Positions 1 to 7,345 of a stretch of DNA of 12,605 nucleotides are shown here, one piece after another. Positions within the stretch are counted from its first letter, which is position 1. Every line of letters begins with the position of its first letter. This DNA comes from Thermoleophilaceae bacterium. Its GTDB lineage: Bacteria > Actinomycetota > Thermoleophilia > Solirubrobacterales > Thermoleophilaceae. The position numbers and the translations under genes are program-made. The DNA lies in NCBI GenBank assembly GCA_013695855.1, contig JACCZR010000017.1, forward strand, positions 1-12,605, in the 5' to 3' direction. The notes under the pieces are model-generated. The model ran no database searches and was not told the DNA's origin. It saw nothing but the letters and a program-made list of their open reading frames with translations.

Positions 1-1628
1 CCGACGAGGTGGCCATCCGCCACGCGTCGGAGCTGCGGAACCCCGGCGAGTGGACCTGGGGAGACCTGACCGACCAGACCGCCCGCATCCGCGCCGGCCT
101 GCAGGCGCGCGGCGTCGGTGAGGGCGACCGCGTGGTCGCCTACATGCCGAACATCCCCGAGACGGTCGCCGCCTTCCTGGCCAGCGCCTCGCTCGGCGCG
201 ATCTGGTCGAGCGCGGCGCCGGAGTTCGGCGCCCGCAGCGTGGTCGACCGCTTCTCGCAGATCGAGCCGGAGGTCCTGCTGGCGGTGGATGGGTACCGCT
301 ACGGCGGCAGGGACTACGACCGCCGCGAGGTGGTCGACGGCATCGCCAGGGAGACCGGGGCGGAGAAGGTCGAGCTCGGCTACCTCGGCGGCACCGGCTG
401 GGACGCGGGCTTTCTCGGCGATGTGGCCGGCCAGTTGGAGTTCGCCCAGCTGCCCTTCGACCACCCGCTCTGGATCCTGTACTCGAGCGGTACCACTGGC
501 CTGCCCAAGTCGATCGTCCACGGGCAGGGCGGCATCCTGCTCGAGCACCTCAAGAAGATGCACCTGCACCTCGACGCCCAGGAGGGCGACCGCGTCTTCT
601 GGTTCTCCACCACCGGCTGGATGATGTGGAACTTCCTGGTGGGCGTGCTGCTCACGCCCGCCTCGATCGTGCTCTACGACGGCAACCCCGCGGGCGAGGT
701 GCTGTGGGAGCTGGCCGCCGACACCGGCGTGACCACCTTCGGCACCAGCGCCGCGTTCATCGCAGCCTCGATGAAGGAGGGGGTTGAGCCGGCGCGGGGA
801 CGCGACCTCAGCGCGCTGGACGCCGTTGGCTGCACCGGCTCGCCCCTCTCGCCCGAGGGCTTCGGCTGGGTCTACGACAAGCTCGGCGAGGACACCTGGC
901 TGTTCTCCACCAGCGGCGGCACCGACGTGTGCACGGCCTTCGTGGGCGGGGTGCCCGTCTTGGCGGTCCACCGCGGAGAGATGCAGGGGCGTGCGCTGGG
1001 CTGCGCGGTCGAGGCCTGGGACGAAGACGGGAACACGCTGGTCGGCGAGGTCGGCGAGCTGGTGATCACCCAGCCCATGCCCTCGATGCCGGTCTTCTTC
1101 TGGGGCGACGAGGACGGCTCGCGGCTGCGCGAGAGCTACTTCGATCACTACCCCGGCGTGTGGCGTCACGGCGACTGGATCGAGATAACCGAGCGCGGCA
1201 CGGCGATCATCTACGGGCGATCGGACTCCACGATCAACCGCGGCGGGGTGCGCATGGGCACCAGCGAGATCTACCGGGCGGTGCTGGCGGTGGACGACGT
1301 GACCGACGCCCTGGTTGTGGACCTGCCGCGCGAGGGCCACGAGGACGACATGCCTTTGTTCGTGGTCCTGCGCGAGGGCTCTGAGCTTGACGACGACCTG
1401 GTGAAGGCGATTCGCGCGCGCGTGCGCGAGGACTGCTCCCCGCGCCACGTGCCCAACTCGGTGCACCAGATCGACGAGGTGCCGCGCACGCTCAGCGGCA
1501 AGGTCCTCGAGGTGCCGGTCAAGCGGATCCTCATGGGCGAGGACCCCGAGAAGGCGGCCAGCCGCGACTCGCTGGCCAACCCGGAGGCGCTCGACTGGTT
1601 CGTGGCCCTCGCCTCGCTGCCGGACTGA
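1..1628 (+). CDS. aacS: Acetoacetate--CoA ligase (acetoacetyl-CoA synthetase), 5'-truncated by window edge
   Basis: ATP-dependent activation of acetoacetate to acetoacetyl-CoA in the cytoplasm, used in ketone-body or polyhydroxybutyrate/leucine breakdown. It belongs to the ANL adenylate-forming superfamily. The reading frame is open to the left edge, and codons before the first GTG (position 9) are in frame and plausible, so the true start lies outside. About 540 residues are visible against about 650 for the family, so roughly the first 110 are missing. Counting from the GTG, the P-loop motif YSSGTTGLPK is at residues 158-167. It is followed by the family-typical HGQGGILLEHLKK and the WFSTTGWMMWN segment. 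The hinge region (YGRSDSTINRGGVRMG) and the C-terminal TLSGK motif with the acyl-adenylation lysine are intact. The stop is TGA. The gene converges on the FAD/Rieske gene with a 32-base gap that contains an 11-base direct repeat (1622-1632 and 1642-1652). Related acetyl-CoA synthetases are less likely, because the HGQGG/LLEHLKK stretch is characteristic of acetoacetyl-CoA synthetases. Confidence 0.93.
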   Translation, partial: DEVAIRHASELRNPGEWTWGDLTDQTARIRAGLQARGVGEGDRVVAYMPNIPETVAAFLASASLGAIWSSAAPEFGARSVVDRFSQIEPEVLLAVDGYRYGGRDYDRREVVDGIARETGAEKVELGYLGGTGWDAGFLGDVAGQLEFAQLPFDHPLWILYSSGTTGLPKSIVHGQGGILLEHLKKMHLHLDAQEGDRVFWFSTTGWMMWNFLVGVLLTPASIVLYDGNPAGEVLWELAADTGVTTFGTSAAFIAASMKEGVEPARGRDLSALDAVGCTGSPLSPEGFGWVYDKLGEDTWLFSTSGGTDVCTAFVGGVPVLAVHRGEMQGRALGCAVEAWDEDGNTLVGEVGELVITQPMPSMPVFFWGDEDGSRLRESYFDHYPGVWRHGDWIEITERGTAIIYGRSDSTINRGGVRMGTSEIYRAVLAVDDVTDALVVDLPREGHEDDMPLFVVLREGSELDDDLVKAIRARVREDCSPRHVPNSVHQIDEVPRTLSGKVLEVPVKRILMGEDPEKAASRDSLANPEALDWFVALASLPD

Positions 1629-1660
1629 CCGCCTCGCAGAGGGACTGACCGCGGTGTGCC

Positions 1661-3187
1661 TCAGCCGCGCGGCTTGGGCTCGAGCGGGTGCACCGGCGGC
1701 CCCTCGAGCACCTCGCCGTGGGGGGCGAAGCGCCCACCGTGGCAGGGGCAGTCCCAGGTCCCGTCGCCTCCGTTCCAGCTGACGATGCAGCCCAGGTGCG
1801 TGCAGCGGGCAGACAGGTGGTGGAGCGCCCCCTGCTCGTCGCGGTAGACCGCCCGCTGGCCGAGGCCGGCGCCGACGACGGCGCCCTCGCCTGGTGGGAT
1901 GTCCTCCACGCTGCCGCGCTTGGCCACGCGGTCGGCGAGGAAGCGCAGCCCGACGTTGGCGTTCTCCTTGACGAACGAGGCGGCCGCGGCGCGAGGCCTG
2001 AGCCGAGCGGTGTCGAACAGGCGCGTCCAGCGGTGCTCGCGCCCGGCAACGCCTTCGGCGAGCACCTCGGCTGCCGCAGTGCCCATGGCCAGGCCCCACT
2101 TGCGAAACCCGGTCGCCACCCACACGTTGGACGTGCCCGGGTCCACAGGACCCACGAAGGGCACGCCGTCGGCGGAGATGTGGTCCTCGCTGCCCCAGCG
2201 CAGCTCGATCTCCTCGAGCCCGAATCGCTCGCGGGTCCACGCGGCCAGCCGCTCGTAGCTCGAGCGCCCGTCACCTTGGCCGGTCTTGTGGCCCTCGCCG
2301 CCCACGAGCAGCCAGCGTTCGCCGCCGGTCTCGTGCATCCGGATCGAGTGGGTGGGCGACTCGGTGGAGAGGTACATCGCCGCCGGCCCCTCGCCTTCGG
2401 CCAGCCGCCCGGCCACCACGTACGAGCGCTCGGGATGAGACCGGGCGAAGTAGAGGCCGCGTGTGAGGAAGGGGATGTGGGTGGCGAGCACCACGTGGCG
2501 GGCGAGCACCGCGGGGCCGTGCTGAGTGCGCACGCGCACCGGGTCGCCGAAGTCGACGCCGTCGACCAGCGAGTCCTCGTGCACGGCCACGCCGGCCTCG
2601 GCGGCGCTGTCGGCCAGCCCCTCGAGGTAGCGAAGCGGATGGAACTCGGCCTGGTCGGCGAACTCCACGGCGGCGGCCACCTCGAACGGCAGGTCGGTCT
2701 CGCGCGTGAAGGTCGCCGGGAGGCCCAGTCGGCGGGCAAGGTCGGCCTCCTTCTCGATCGCCTCGCGCTCACCGCGGTCCTGGCTGTAGACCAAATGCGG
2801 CTTTCGCTGCAGCTCGCAGTCGATGCTGAGCTCCGAGCAGAGCGTTGCCACGCGCTCGATCCCCTCCTGGTTGGCCTCGCCGTACAGACGCGCGAGCTCC
2901 TCGCCCTGCGAGCCCGCCAGCGTCGAGTAGGTGAGCCCGTGCAGCGACGAGAGCTTCGCGGTGTTCAGCCCGCTCGCACCCGATCCCACGCGCCGCGCCT
3001 CGAGCAGGGCCACCGAGGCGCCGCCGCGGGCCGCCAGCAGCGCGGTGGTGGTCCCGACGATGCCGCCACCCACCACCGCCACGTCCACCCGCAGGTCCTC
3101 CTCGAGCCGCGGCCGCGGGCTCTGAGAGGCGGTCTCGTGCCAGAGGGACGCGAGCTTTCCGGGCTGCTGGATCGGAGTGGTCGGCAC
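1661..3187 (-). CDS. FAD-dependent oxidoreductase (DAO family) with C-terminal Rieske [2Fe-2S] domain
   Basis: A two-domain redox enzyme of 508 residues. The N-terminal part is a D-amino-acid-oxidase/glycine-oxidase-type flavoprotein. It has a dinucleotide-binding GGGIVG (residues 40-45), an acidic strand end (LLEAR, 61-65) and the GSGASGLNTAKL segment. The last ~80 residues form a Rieske domain: CTHLGC (462-467) and CPCH (480-483) provide ligands Cys462, His464, Cys480 and His483. Cys467 and Cys482 match the disulfide pair of cytochrome bc1/b6f-type Rieske proteins. The architecture is like Bacillus YhfW. The substrate is unknown; electrons presumably pass between FAD and the 2Fe-2S cluster. 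No signal peptide is seen, so it is probably cytosolic. The GTG start at 3187 is preceded by a good ribosome-binding site (GGGGAG, minus strand, 3192-3197). It lies 52 bases downstream of the Rpf-like gene on the same strand, so co-transcription is possible. Confidence 0.92.
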   Translation of the reverse strand: MPTTPIQQPGKLASLWHETASQSPRPRLEEDLRVDVAVVGGGIVGTTTALLAARGGASVALLEARRVGSGASGLNTAKLSSLHGLTYSTLAGSQGEELARLYGEANQEGIERVATLCSELSIDCELQRKPHLVYSQDRGEREAIEKEADLARRLGLPATFTRETDLPFEVAAAVEFADQAEFHPLRYLEGLADSAAEAGVAVHEDSLVDGVDFGDPVRVRTQHGPAVLARHVVLATHIPFLTRGLYFARSHPERSYVVAGRLAEGEGPAAMYLSTESPTHSIRMHETGGERWLLVGGEGHKTGQGDGRSSYERLAAWTRERFGLEEIELRWGSEDHISADGVPFVGPVDPGTSNVWVATGFRKWGLAMGTAAAEVLAEGVAGREHRWTRLFDTARLRPRAAAASFVKENANVGLRFLADRVAKRGSVEDIPPGEGAVVGAGLGQRAVYRDEQGALHHLSARCTHLGCIVSWNGGDGTWDCPCHGGRFAPHGEVLEGPPVHPLEPKPRG

Positions 3188-3239
3188 TCTGCTCCCCTAC
3201 ACCTCGGCGGGGCGGCTCAAACGCCCGCTACACACGCCG

Positions 3240-3854
3240 CTATGAGCGGATCGCGCGCGAGCAGGCGGGCCATGGCTGGACGCCGCTGCGCCGGTACAGC
3301 TTGAGGGCCAGGCGGTCCTGGGTGCTCTCGGCCGCCTTGGCGGGGTCGCCGCTGCCACCCATCGCGCGCCAGGTAGAGCGCGAGAACTGGAACTTGCCCC
3401 GGTAGGTGCCTCCGCGCGAGACCGCGCGCGGGTTCCCGCCGGACTCGCACTGGGCGATCTGCCTGAGCACCCGCGGCAGGCGGACGCTGCTGCCCCGCGA
3501 CCGGCCGCGGTGGCTCACGTCGTCGGAGCTGAAGGCCCGCAGGCGCAGCGCGCGCCGGGTGATGGGGCCGACCACGCCGTCCACCTCCAGTTGCTTGCGT
3601 CGCTGGAAGCGCTTGACGGCGTTGTGGGTCTGCGAGCCGAAGATGCCATCCGCGCCGGTGCGCACCTTGCGCTGCACCTTCGTCACGGCCGGGCCGAAGT
3701 CGCCCTTTCGCAGCACGGTGGTGTGGTCGCTGGCGCCGGCACCGACGCCGCCCCCGGCGGAGCCCTTCACCGGGTCGTCAGCCGCGGCGGGGCCGGCGAG
3801 CGCGAGCGCGAGCGCGGGCACGGCAAGCAGCGTAAGTCCAATCTTCTTCCCCAC
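3240..3854 (-). CDS. Secreted peptidoglycan-binding, Rpf-like transglycosylase
   Basis: Predicted exported cell-wall hydrolase of 204 residues. Residues 1-25 form a signal peptide: basic MGKK, then a hydrophobic Leu/Ala run ending in an AAA-type cleavage site near 25. Residues about 45-104 are a peptidoglycan-binding domain (LRKGDFGPAVTKVQ, DGIFGSQTHNAVKRFQ, DGVVGPITRRAL). Residues about 127-199 resemble the resuscitation-promoting-factor/transglycosylase-like domain: IAQCESGGNP with the expected catalytic Glu137, then KFQFSRSTW, and a closing WPACS. Cys136 and Cys198 are placed like the Rpf disulfide. The usual NWxxNTGNGYYGGLQF segment is altered here to NPRAVSRGGTYRGKFQF. By family, the enzyme cleaves peptidoglycan glycan strands during growth or resuscitation. 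The start is GTG, with GGAG nine bases upstream. A c-di-AMP riboswitch occupies the leader, which supports a cell-wall role. Confidence 0.9.
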   Translation of the reverse strand: MGKKIGLTLLAVPALALALAGPAAADDPVKGSAGGGVGAGASDHTTVLRKGDFGPAVTKVQRKVRTGADGIFGSQTHNAVKRFQRRKQLEVDGVVGPITRRALRLRAFSSDDVSHRGRSRGSSVRLPRVLRQIAQCESGGNPRAVSRGGTYRGKFQFSRSTWRAMGGSGDPAKAAESTQDRLALKLYRRSGVQPWPACSRAIRS

Positions 3855-3875
3855 GGGCCAGATCTCCGTTTCCTA

Positions 3876-4012
3876 TGCGCCTACGGGGTGAGCTGACGGG
3901 CTCGCGCTGGAAATGCGCTACACCGCACGATGGCGGCGATTCGCCCCCGGGGCCTGCCGGCCCCAATGGGTCCCCCGCTCCCCGCCACCGGTGGCGACGG
4001 AGACTCGGCTTG
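3876..4012 (-). promoter_or_regulatory. c-di-AMP (ydaO/yuaA) riboswitch in the leader of the Rpf-like gene
   Basis: Read on the minus strand, the leader contains the conserved blocks of the ydaO/yuaA class in the right order. These are GCCGAGTC near 4009, GGGGAGCGGGGGACCC near 3975, GGGGGCGAATCGCC near 3945, and AGCCCGTCAGCTCACCCCGTAGGC ending near 3879 (two joined blocks). The outer GCC/GGC pairing corresponds to stem P1, and CGCCACC/GGTGGCG forms an internal stem. The canonical GACAGCUAAC block here reads GTCAGCTCAC, two changes from consensus. The element ends about 20 bases before the GTG start, with the Shine-Dalgarno GGAG in between. By the known class, high c-di-AMP switches expression off, and in actinobacteria these riboswitches commonly precede rpf-type hydrolase genes. 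No convincing promoter hexamers were identified upstream. Confidence 0.88.
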
Positions 4013-4117
4013 GTCCAATACCAGCGCGTAGGTAAGCAGATCGGGGGGCCTGCCGTCTAGGAAGGCTGTGCAGTGCTCGCCCGCTGGTCCCCCTCCGATC
4101 GGGCTGCGCTCCTCCGG

Positions 4118-4933
4118 CTAGGGCCGGTCGGGATCCTCCTCGACCAGCGTGGCGTCCTCGATCGGCTCGTGCCCGGCGTCGTCGCGACGGCCTTCCAGGA
4201 GATCGTCCACCACGCGGGTCACGTCAGCGGGCTGGGTGCTCGGCGGAGCCGTCGCGGGAGCCGGCGTGGGCTCGGAAATCGGCTCGGGTGCGGGGACCGG
4301 CTCGGGCTCGAGAACCACCTCGGGCTCGGGGGGCGGCTCGGGCAGGGAAGCCGGCGTGGGCTCGGAAATCGGCTCGAGTGTGGGGACCAGCTCGGGCTCG
4401 GGGGCCGCTTCGGGCTCGAGCTCGGGAGCCGCTTCGGCCTCAGTCGGCTCGTCCGCCTCGTCGAGGGCGAGATCGGGCTCGGTGGCGGGATCGCTCTCGA
4501 TCTCCTCGATCACTGCCGGGTCCTTGACCAGCTCCTCGTCCTGCCAGCCTTCCTGATGGGCGTCCTCGAAGGCTGCCGGGGGTGGCTCGTCGGCCAGAGT
4601 CGGCGCCCCTCGGGCCTCGATGTCCGGATCGGCCGACACCACCAGCGGCTCGCTCTCCGGCTCCTCCGGCACCTCGGGTGTGAGCGGGAGCTCGGCGGCA
4701 GCAGGCGTGGAGACCTCTGCGGCGGTCGGCACCTCGGGTTCGACCGGAGGGCCGGCGGGAGTGGGGTTGGCGCCTTCCGCAGCGGGCACAGGGGCGGCCG
4801 GCGGGGTGCTCGCGGGCGAGGGCGCCTGCGTGGACGGCGAGCCGCCCGAGCTCTCGACCAGCCTCTTTCGGCCGTACCAGCCCGCTCCTGCTCCGGCGAC
4901 CAGCATCGCGAGTCTTGTGAGGGGGTGTGCCAC
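4118..4933 (-). CDS. Hypothetical Pro/Glu-rich protein with N-terminal membrane segment
   Basis: A 271-residue protein that I do not recognise. Residues about 6-19 are short and hydrophobic (LTRLAMLVAGAGAGW), followed by basic YGRKR, which suggests a membrane anchor. The rest is acidic and low in complexity, dominated by Pro, Glu, Ala and Thr, and probably disordered. It includes a duplicated unit of about 30 residues with EPISEPTPA occurring twice. The C-terminus (TRVVDDLLEGRRDDAGHEP) is less repetitive and may be a short helix. It starts at GTG 4933, directly under a 12-bp hairpin; an ATG nine codons downstream is an alternative. It lies 93 bases downstream of lon on the same strand. The opposite strand also has a long open frame, but codon bias and the hydrophobic N-terminus favour this strand. 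No function is assigned. Confidence 0.68.
   Translation of the reverse strand: MAHPLTRLAMLVAGAGAGWYGRKRLVESSGGSPSTQAPSPASTPPAAPVPAAEGANPTPAGPPVEPEVPTAAEVSTPAAAELPLTPEVPEEPESEPLVVSADPDIEARGAPTLADEPPPAAFEDAHQEGWQDEELVKDPAVIEEIESDPATEPDLALDEADEPTEAEAAPELEPEAAPEPELVPTLEPISEPTPASLPEPPPEPEVVLEPEPVPAPEPISEPTPAPATAPPSTQPADVTRVVDDLLEGRRDDAGHEPIEDATLVEEDPDRP
4261..4400. repeat. 90-base-period duplication inside the Pro/Glu-rich gene
   Basis: Positions 4261-4310 and 4351-4400 are near-identical 50-base copies (three mismatches) exactly 90 bases apart, so the unit is 30 codons and stays in frame. Each copy encodes the ELEP/VPAPEPISEPTPA type of sequence. Similarity fades between copies into general Glu-Pro repeats. 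This fits unequal crossing-over or slippage in a low-complexity coding region. The copy number may vary between strains. Confidence 0.8.
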
Positions 4934-4959
4934 CGCGGCCAGCCTACCTGGCCGCGGTG
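4931..4959 (-). promoter_or_regulatory. Perfect 12-bp hairpin over the start codon of the Pro/Glu-rich gene
   Basis: CACCGCGGCCAG (4931-4942) and CTGGCCGCGGTG (4948-4959) are perfect reverse complements around a 5-base loop. In the minus-strand transcript the loop reads GTAGG. The 3' arm ends in the GTG start codon at 4933-4931, so the start codon would be paired and the only Shine-Dalgarno-like bases would lie in the loop. It also sits 68 bases beyond the lon stop codon and could serve as a lon terminator, but no U-tract follows. The palindrome is direct observation; its role is inference. Confidence 0.6.
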
Positions 4960-4981
4960 ACCGCTAACTCATTCGTCGGTG

Positions 4982-5027
4982 CGGTGCTCGCACGAGCTCC
5001 GTGGTTACGGTGCTCGCTCGTCCTCGC
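4982..5027. repeat. Imperfect direct repeat beside the lon stop codon
   Basis: CGGTGCTCGC occurs at 4982-4991 and 5008-5017, 26 bases apart. Weaker similarity extends to about 20 bases each, up to the lon TAG. The function is unknown, and it may simply be GC-rich low-complexity intergenic DNA. Confidence 0.4.
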
Positions 5028-7345
5028 TAGGCGGTGAGTGGCTCGCGAGCCGGCTCGAGCGCCACCTCGAGGACCTCCTCGATGGTCATCACCGGATGGA
5101 AGGTCATGGCCTCGCGGACCTCCTCGGGCACATCGTCCAGATCACCCCGGTTTCGCTCGGGAATGACTACATCGGTCAGCCCGGCCGCATGGGCGGCCAG
5201 CACCTTCTGCTTCAGCCCCCCGATGGGCAGCACACGACCCTGCAGGGTCACCTCGCCGGTCATGCCGACGGTATGCGTCACCGGACGCCCGCTCAGCAGC
5301 GAGGCCAGGGCAGTCGTCATCGTCACGCCCGCGCTGGGCCCGTCCTTGGGGATCGCTCCCGCCGGCACGTGGAGGTGGAACTCGCGCTCGGCGAAGGTGT
5401 CCTCGTCCAGGCCCAGCTCGTCGGCGTGCCCGCGCACGTAGGAGAGGGCTATCCGCGCCGACTCCTTCATGACGTCACCCAGCTGGCCGGTGAGCACGAA
5501 GCCCTCCTTGCCCTTCATCGAGGTCGCCTCGATGAACAGGACGTCGCCTCCGACCGGCGTGTAGGCCAGGCCGGTAGCCACGCCGGGCACCGCCGTGCGC
5601 TCCGCGGCCTCCTGCCAGAAGCGCTGGCGGCCGAGGGCGTCACGGACCACATCGAGGTCTATGTCCCAGGGGGGCTTCCGCCCCCCTACACCCGTCGCTT
5701 CGCTCCGGGTCACCCCCCAGTTACCAGCCAGCCGCGTGGCTGTCTTCCTGAGGACCGTCCCGAGCTCGCGCTCGAGCTGGCGCACGCCCGCCTCGCGGGT
5801 GTACTCGGACACCACGGTGCGCAGAGTCTCGTCGCTCACCGTCACCTCGTCCTCGCGCAGCCCGTTGCGCTCGCGCTGGCGAGGCCACAGGTAGTCACGC
5901 GCGATCGCCACCTTCTCCTCGACGGTGTACCCATCGAAGCGCACCACCTCCATGCGGTCGAGCAGCGGCGCGGGGATCGTCTCCGCCACGTTGGCGGTGG
6001 CGATGAACACGACCTCGCTGAGGTCGAGCTCCACGTCCAGGTAGTGATCGCGGAACGAGTGGTTCTGCGCGGGGTCGAGCACCTCGAGCAGGGCCGAGCT
6101 TGGGTCGCCGCGCCAGTCGGCGCCGACCTTGTCGACCTCGTCCAGCATGATCACCGGGTTCATCGTCCCGGCGTCGCGCAGGGCACGAACGAGCCGGCCC
6201 GGCATGGCGCCGATGTACGTGCGCCGGTGCCCGCGGATCTCGGCCTCGTCGCGCACGCCACCCAGCGACATGCGCACGAACTCGCGACCCGTGGCGCGGG
6301 CGATGGACTCGCCGATCGACGTCTTGCCCGTGCCGGGCGGGCCGATCAGGGTGAGGATCGCGCCGGAGCGCCTGTCCTCCTTCACGTCCCGCTCGTGGCG
6401 AAGCTTGCGCACGGCGATGTACTCGGTGATGCGGTCCTTGACGTCTTCCAGACCGGCGTGGTCGGCATCGAGCACCTCACGGGCGTGGTTGGGGTCGAGC
6501 CGCTCGTCCGATCGCGCGGACCACGGCACCGCCACCAGCCACTCGAGGTAGGTGCGAAGCATGCTTGCCTCGCCCGACTGCTCGCCCATGCGCTCGAAGC
6601 GCCCGAGCTCGCGCTCGGCCTGGTCGCGCACGTCGTCGGGCATGCCGGCCTCGTCGATCTGCTTGCGCAGGTCTTCGACGAAAGAGCCCTCGTCCTCGCC
6701 GAGCTCCTTGCGGATCGAGTCCATCTGCTTGCGCAGGAAGTACTCGCGCTGCTGCTTTTCGGCCCCGGACTGCACGTCCTCGCGAATCCGGTTGCGGACC
6801 TGCATCTCGGCCAGGCGCTCGCGCTGCATCTTCAGTGAGAGCCCGAGCCGCTCGGTCACGTCGAGCGTGGCCAGCAGCTCGACCTTCTGGGCGTAGTCGA
6901 GATCGGGCGAGTAGCCGGCGGTGTCGGCCAGGGCGCCCGGCTCTCTGATCGAGCGCAGGAAGGCCGCGATGCGCCCGTCGTCGCCGCGCTGGTCGAGGAT
7001 CTCCTCGACCACGACGCGGTACTCACGCGCCAGCTCGCGGACCTTGGCGTCCGCGGGCTCGTCGTCTGGATGCGGCTCGACCTCCACGCGCAGCTTGCCC
7101 TGCGCGTCGGTGTGCGTCGCGCCGGCCACGCCCCGGTGAAGGCCCGCGAGGGCGACGGCCCGGCCTCCGCCCGGTAGGCGGATCCGATCGGCCACCTCGG
7201 CCACGGTGCCCACGCCGGCAAGCTCCTCGCCCTCGCGCGGGACCAGCAGTACTCGCTCCTCGTCACCCACGTCGACGGAGAGCGTCACGGTCATGGTCGG
7301 GAAGACGACCGAGTCGTCGACCGCAACCAGAAGAAGTGTCTCCAT
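5027..7345 (-). CDS. lon: ATP-dependent protease Lon (endopeptidase La)
   Basis: Cytoplasmic AAA+ serine protease that degrades misfolded and regulatory proteins; 772 residues from ATG 7345, normal for Lon. An N-terminal substrate-binding domain (VDDSVVFPTM onward) and a coiled region lead to the AAA+ module. Walker A GPPGTGKTS is at 335-343 (Lys341) and Walker B MLDEVDK has Asp402/Glu403. The protease domain has PKDGPSAG with catalytic Ser671 and GGLKQK with Lys714, spaced 43 residues apart as in E. coli Lon. Start choice: ATG 7345 gives the family-like N-terminus. In-frame GTG 7360 and TTG 7390 are possible but would run into a palindrome, and none has a strong ribosome-binding site. An unusual segment (GVTRSEATGVGGRKPPW) between the ATPase and protease domains is encoded by palindromic DNA. 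The gene is divergent from rpiA. Confidence 0.96.
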   Translation of the reverse strand: METLLLVAVDDSVVFPTMTVTLSVDVGDEERVLLVPREGEELAGVGTVAEVADRIRLPGGGRAVALAGLHRGVAGATHTDAQGKLRVEVEPHPDDEPADAKVRELAREYRVVVEEILDQRGDDGRIAAFLRSIREPGALADTAGYSPDLDYAQKVELLATLDVTERLGLSLKMQRERLAEMQVRNRIREDVQSGAEKQQREYFLRKQMDSIRKELGEDEGSFVEDLRKQIDEAGMPDDVRDQAERELGRFERMGEQSGEASMLRTYLEWLVAVPWSARSDERLDPNHAREVLDADHAGLEDVKDRITEYIAVRKLRHERDVKEDRRSGAILTLIGPPGTGKTSIGESIARATGREFVRMSLGGVRDEAEIRGHRRTYIGAMPGRLVRALRDAGTMNPVIMLDEVDKVGADWRGDPSSALLEVLDPAQNHSFRDHYLDVELDLSEVVFIATANVAETIPAPLLDRMEVVRFDGYTVEEKVAIARDYLWPRQRERNGLREDEVTVSDETLRTVVSEYTREAGVRQLERELGTVLRKTATRLAGNWGVTRSEATGVGGRKPPWDIDLDVVRDALGRQRFWQEAAERTAVPGVATGLAYTPVGGDVLFIEATSMKGKEGFVLTGQLGDVMKESARIALSYVRGHADELGLDEDTFAEREFHLHVPAGAIPKDGPSAGVTMTTALASLLSGRPVTHTVGMTGEVTLQGRVLPIGGLKQKVLAAHAAGLTDVVIPERNRGDLDDVPEEVREAMTFHPVMTIEEVLEVALEPAREPLTA
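5668..5710. repeat. Palindromic REP-like element in frame within lon
   Basis: Two adjacent inverted repeats lie inside the lon coding sequence. AGGGGGGC (5668-5675)/GCCCCCCT (5680-5687) is an 8-bp perfect stem; on the lon mRNA its loop is GGAA, a GNRA-type tetraloop. ACCCG (5690-5694)/CGGGT (5706-5710) flanks the second. Together they encode the glycine/arginine-rich stretch around VTRSEATGVGGRKPPW. Compared with E. coli Lon, the stretch between RKTATRLA and DALGRQRF is about 12 residues longer. The palindromes are observed; origin as a mobile or dispersed palindromic element is inference. Confidence 0.55.

Noticed and set aside
1688..3304. Long plus-strand open frame (538 codons) opposite the FAD/Rieske gene
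   Set aside because: Antisense shadow in GC-rich DNA: His/Arg/Gly/Ala-rich with no motif, while the minus strand carries intact FAD and Rieske motifs.
4073..4960. Plus-strand frame with Leu-Gly-Asn-Arg-like repeats opposite the Pro/Glu-rich gene
   Set aside because: The apparent repeats are the reverse reading of Glu-Pro codon repeats. The minus strand has a sensible hydrophobic N-terminus, although certainty is moderate because both frames are low complexity.
4979..6838. Plus-strand open frame of 619 codons opposite lon
   Set aside because: No domain or motif; it is explained by codon bias of lon on the other strand, which has all Lon catalytic motifs.
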